NCBI GenBank assembly: GCA_947629725.1 | Contig: CANREU010000109.1 | Span: 1 to 5,679, forward strand | Source: an uncultured Clostridia bacterium | GTDB taxonomy: Bacteria; Bacillota; Clostridia; Christensenellales; Borkfalkiaceae | DNA: 5,679 nt | Reading direction: 5' to 3' | Shown here: positions 4,352 to 5,679 of the stretch, in pieces | Numbering within the stretch: the stretch's first letter is position 1 | How the letters are laid out: each line of letters starts with the position of its first letter | Notes under the pieces: generated by a model | Seen by the model: the letters and a program-made list of their open reading frames with translations, nothing else | Databases searched by the model: none | Told to the model about the DNA's origin: nothing | Translations under genes and position numbers: made by a program

Positions 4352-5679
4352 CATTTTCCTCCTTTGCGCCGATGCTCTTCGAGATGGCGCATGAATCTGT
4401 TTTTCACTTCGGGCGAGTCCTCTCCCCCCGAGAGCAGGGCGCGGGTGTGCTCGGCGATGTGGAGGGCGTGGTCGTCGTAACCGTCGACCTCCGCATCCTG
4501 CGTGAGCAGCGTCACGTTTTCCCGCTCCGCTTTGCGGATGTGCAGCTTGGAGACGTCGCGCGCGTTCTCGAATGTGCCGAATCCGAGCGCGTCGAGCACC
4601 TTGTTGCGCACCTCGTCGGAGAGATTTCCCTCCCCGTCCTTCAAGAGCCCCGCGCCGAGAAGGGATAGTATCTCCTCCCTCGCGTCGGCGGGAGAGCGGT
4701 CGTACCCCGTCTCGAACGTGACGTCGTCCGCGGAAACGTCGCTCGCCGAGAAGTAGTAAAGTTCCGTCTCGCCGCCCGTGCCCGTCATGCGGAGGAGCCG
4801 CTTTCCCGCCGCGAACTGCTTGTAAAGGTGCAGGATCTGTTTCCCTGCCTCCTTCACGGCGCGTTCCACGCTCTCCACGCTGCCGTGCATGCGGTTGGTA
4901 TCTTGGTCGATGAGGAGTTGAAGCCCCGTCGCCGAAGTGACATTGGTGGGATTTGCCGAGTTGCGGGAGACCTGGCTCATGCCCGAGACGAGCACGAACT
5001 CCTCGGAGAGTCTCTCCTCTTCCTGTGCGAACTCGGCGGGAAGGGATCCGCAGTCGAGGAATGCGGGCGGGGTCGCCCCCTGCCTGTAGACGAGCACCTT
5101 TCCGGGGCAAAGCCCGTCTTCTGCAAGTTCCTCTGCGTCTACCGATCCGTCTTCCACGGCGATGACGCCCGCCGTGAGCCTGTTCAAAAATTCATGTTTA
5201 CGGTTGCGCACCGCATTGTAGGCGCGCTGCAGGGGGATCATGCGGTCGACGACCGAGCTCCCGTAGAAGGAGCCCGCCACCTCGATGCAGGTCTGCCGCA
5301 CGAAGGGGAAGGTGCGCTCCCCCCTATCGCCGTTGCGGTACGGCAGAGGCCCCTCGTAGAGGAGGACGTCCCCCGCGACGATCTCGAGCTTCCCCTCGGG
5401 GAAGTCCGCCGTGGGGCGGGTGTAGCGCTCGATGAGCACCTCACGGCCCTCCGCCGCAGGACGGCTGTCCCCGTCGATCGGCCTCTTCCAGCCCCCCGCC
5501 GAGGCATACGGGACGAGGGCGAAGTCCTCGATCCTCCTCCCCGCGATCTCCACCCCGAATTTTTCGTAGATCTCCGAGACGGGCACCGCCTTTGCGTGGA
5601 TGAGGCTCTTCACCTCCTCGAGGCTCTCCGCCGCGAGGGAATCGGGGTACACCTCGAAGGGGGAGAGGGCGACGACGTT
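4351..5679 (-). CDS. Phage portal protein, P22-like type (partial, N-terminus outside window)
   Basis: Portal proteins form the dodecameric ring at one capsid vertex through which DNA is packaged and ejected; they dock terminase and nucleate procapsid assembly with scaffold. The frame is open to the right edge and 442 residues are visible. A GTG at 5652 is internal: codons before it read NVVALSPFEVYPDS, which fits a portal interior. Family-like segments follow: PFVRQ...AGSFYGSSVVDRMIPLQRAYN (about visible residues 125-155), PGKVLVYR (about 192-199), a helix region with NVTSATGLQLLIDQD (about 246-260), and a His-rich C-terminus (DDHALHIAEH, later HLEEH). This pattern is what I know from P22-type portal proteins of podoviruses; no search was run. 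The stop TGA shares one base with the next gene's preferred ATG. P22 portal has 725 residues and T7 portal 536, so a substantial N-terminal part is probably missing here. No frameshift is seen. Confidence 0.9.
   Translation of the reverse strand, partial: NVVALSPFEVYPDSLAAESLEEVKSLIHAKAVPVSEIYEKFGVEIAGRRIEDFALVPYASAGGWKRPIDGDSRPAAEGREVLIERYTRPTADFPEGKLEIVAGDVLLYEGPLPYRNGDRGERTFPFVRQTCIEVAGSFYGSSVVDRMIPLQRAYNAVRNRKHEFLNRLTAGVIAVEDGSVDAEELAEDGLCPGKVLVYRQGATPPAFLDCGSLPAEFAQEEERLSEEFVLVSGMSQVSRNSANPTNVTSATGLQLLIDQDTNRMHGSVESVERAVKEAGKQILHLYKQFAAGKRLLRMTGTGGETELYYFSASDVSADDVTFETGYDRSPADAREEILSLLGAGLLKDGEGNLSDEVRNKVLDALGFGTFENARDVSKLHIRKAERENVTLLTQDAEVDGYDDHALHIAEHTRALLSGGEDSPEVKNRFMRHLEEHRRKGGK
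4358..4365 (-). promoter_or_regulatory. Ribosome binding site of the scaffold gene
   Basis: The minus strand reads AAAGGAGG here, inside the last portal codons. Spacing from AGGAGG is 3 bases to the ATG at 4354 and 6 bases to the ATG at 4351, which favours the second start. The portal stop TGA (4353-4351) overlaps both, so re-initiation by terminating ribosomes is likely. Confidence 0.75.

Noticed and set aside
5650..5652. GTG as start of the portal gene
   Set aside because: The frame stays open to the window edge and the residues before the GTG (VVALSPFE) continue a portal-like segment, so the true start is outside.

Overview
The window holds one transcription unit on the minus strand, read from the right edge towards the left. 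It is the structural (virion-assembly) cassette of a short-tailed, podovirus-type phage or prophage. In transcription order it encodes a portal protein (its N-terminus lies beyond the right edge), a small scaffolding protein, a HK97-fold major capsid protein, a head-tail adaptor, a beta-rich tail hub/nozzle-like protein and a helical protein of unknown function. The order portal, scaffold, coat, adaptor, hub is that of P22 (genes 1-8-5-4-10) and also of T7 (genes 8-9-10-11-12). The portal resembles the P22-type portal family by its motifs. No terminase, tail needle, ejection, tailspike, lysis, integrase or regulatory gene is visible. The terminases would be expected upstream, beyond position 5679.

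The five complete genes and the portal are packed tightly. Junctions are 1- or 4-base stop/start overlaps or 13-base gaps, and every start has a GGAGG-like Shine-Dalgarno sequence. No internal promoter or terminator was seen, so co-transcription from an upstream late promoter is likely. The start of the last gene is unusual: its Shine-Dalgarno sequence sits in a perfect 7-bp GC hairpin formed by the last codons of the gene before it, which suggests translational coupling.

Positions 1-409 carry no convincing gene. They are a patchwork of inverted and near-direct repeats: a segment resembling a dispersed intergenic repeat found in many bacterial chromosomes, a C-rich/G-rich 12-bp hairpin, three relatives of a CAAAAGATTTTG element, and a perfect 17-bp hairpin just after the last stop codon. 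This looks more like host intergenic DNA or a prophage edge than phage late-gene DNA, although the expected tail-tip genes should follow here. The cassette may therefore be a prophage end, a rearranged or decayed prophage, or a retained capsid module. The window alone cannot decide.

The coding part is GC-rich by eye, with uniformly strong purine-rich ribosome binding sites. Together with the style of the capsid and scaffold proteins this suits a GC-rich Bacillota/Clostridia-type host, but that assignment is only an inference.
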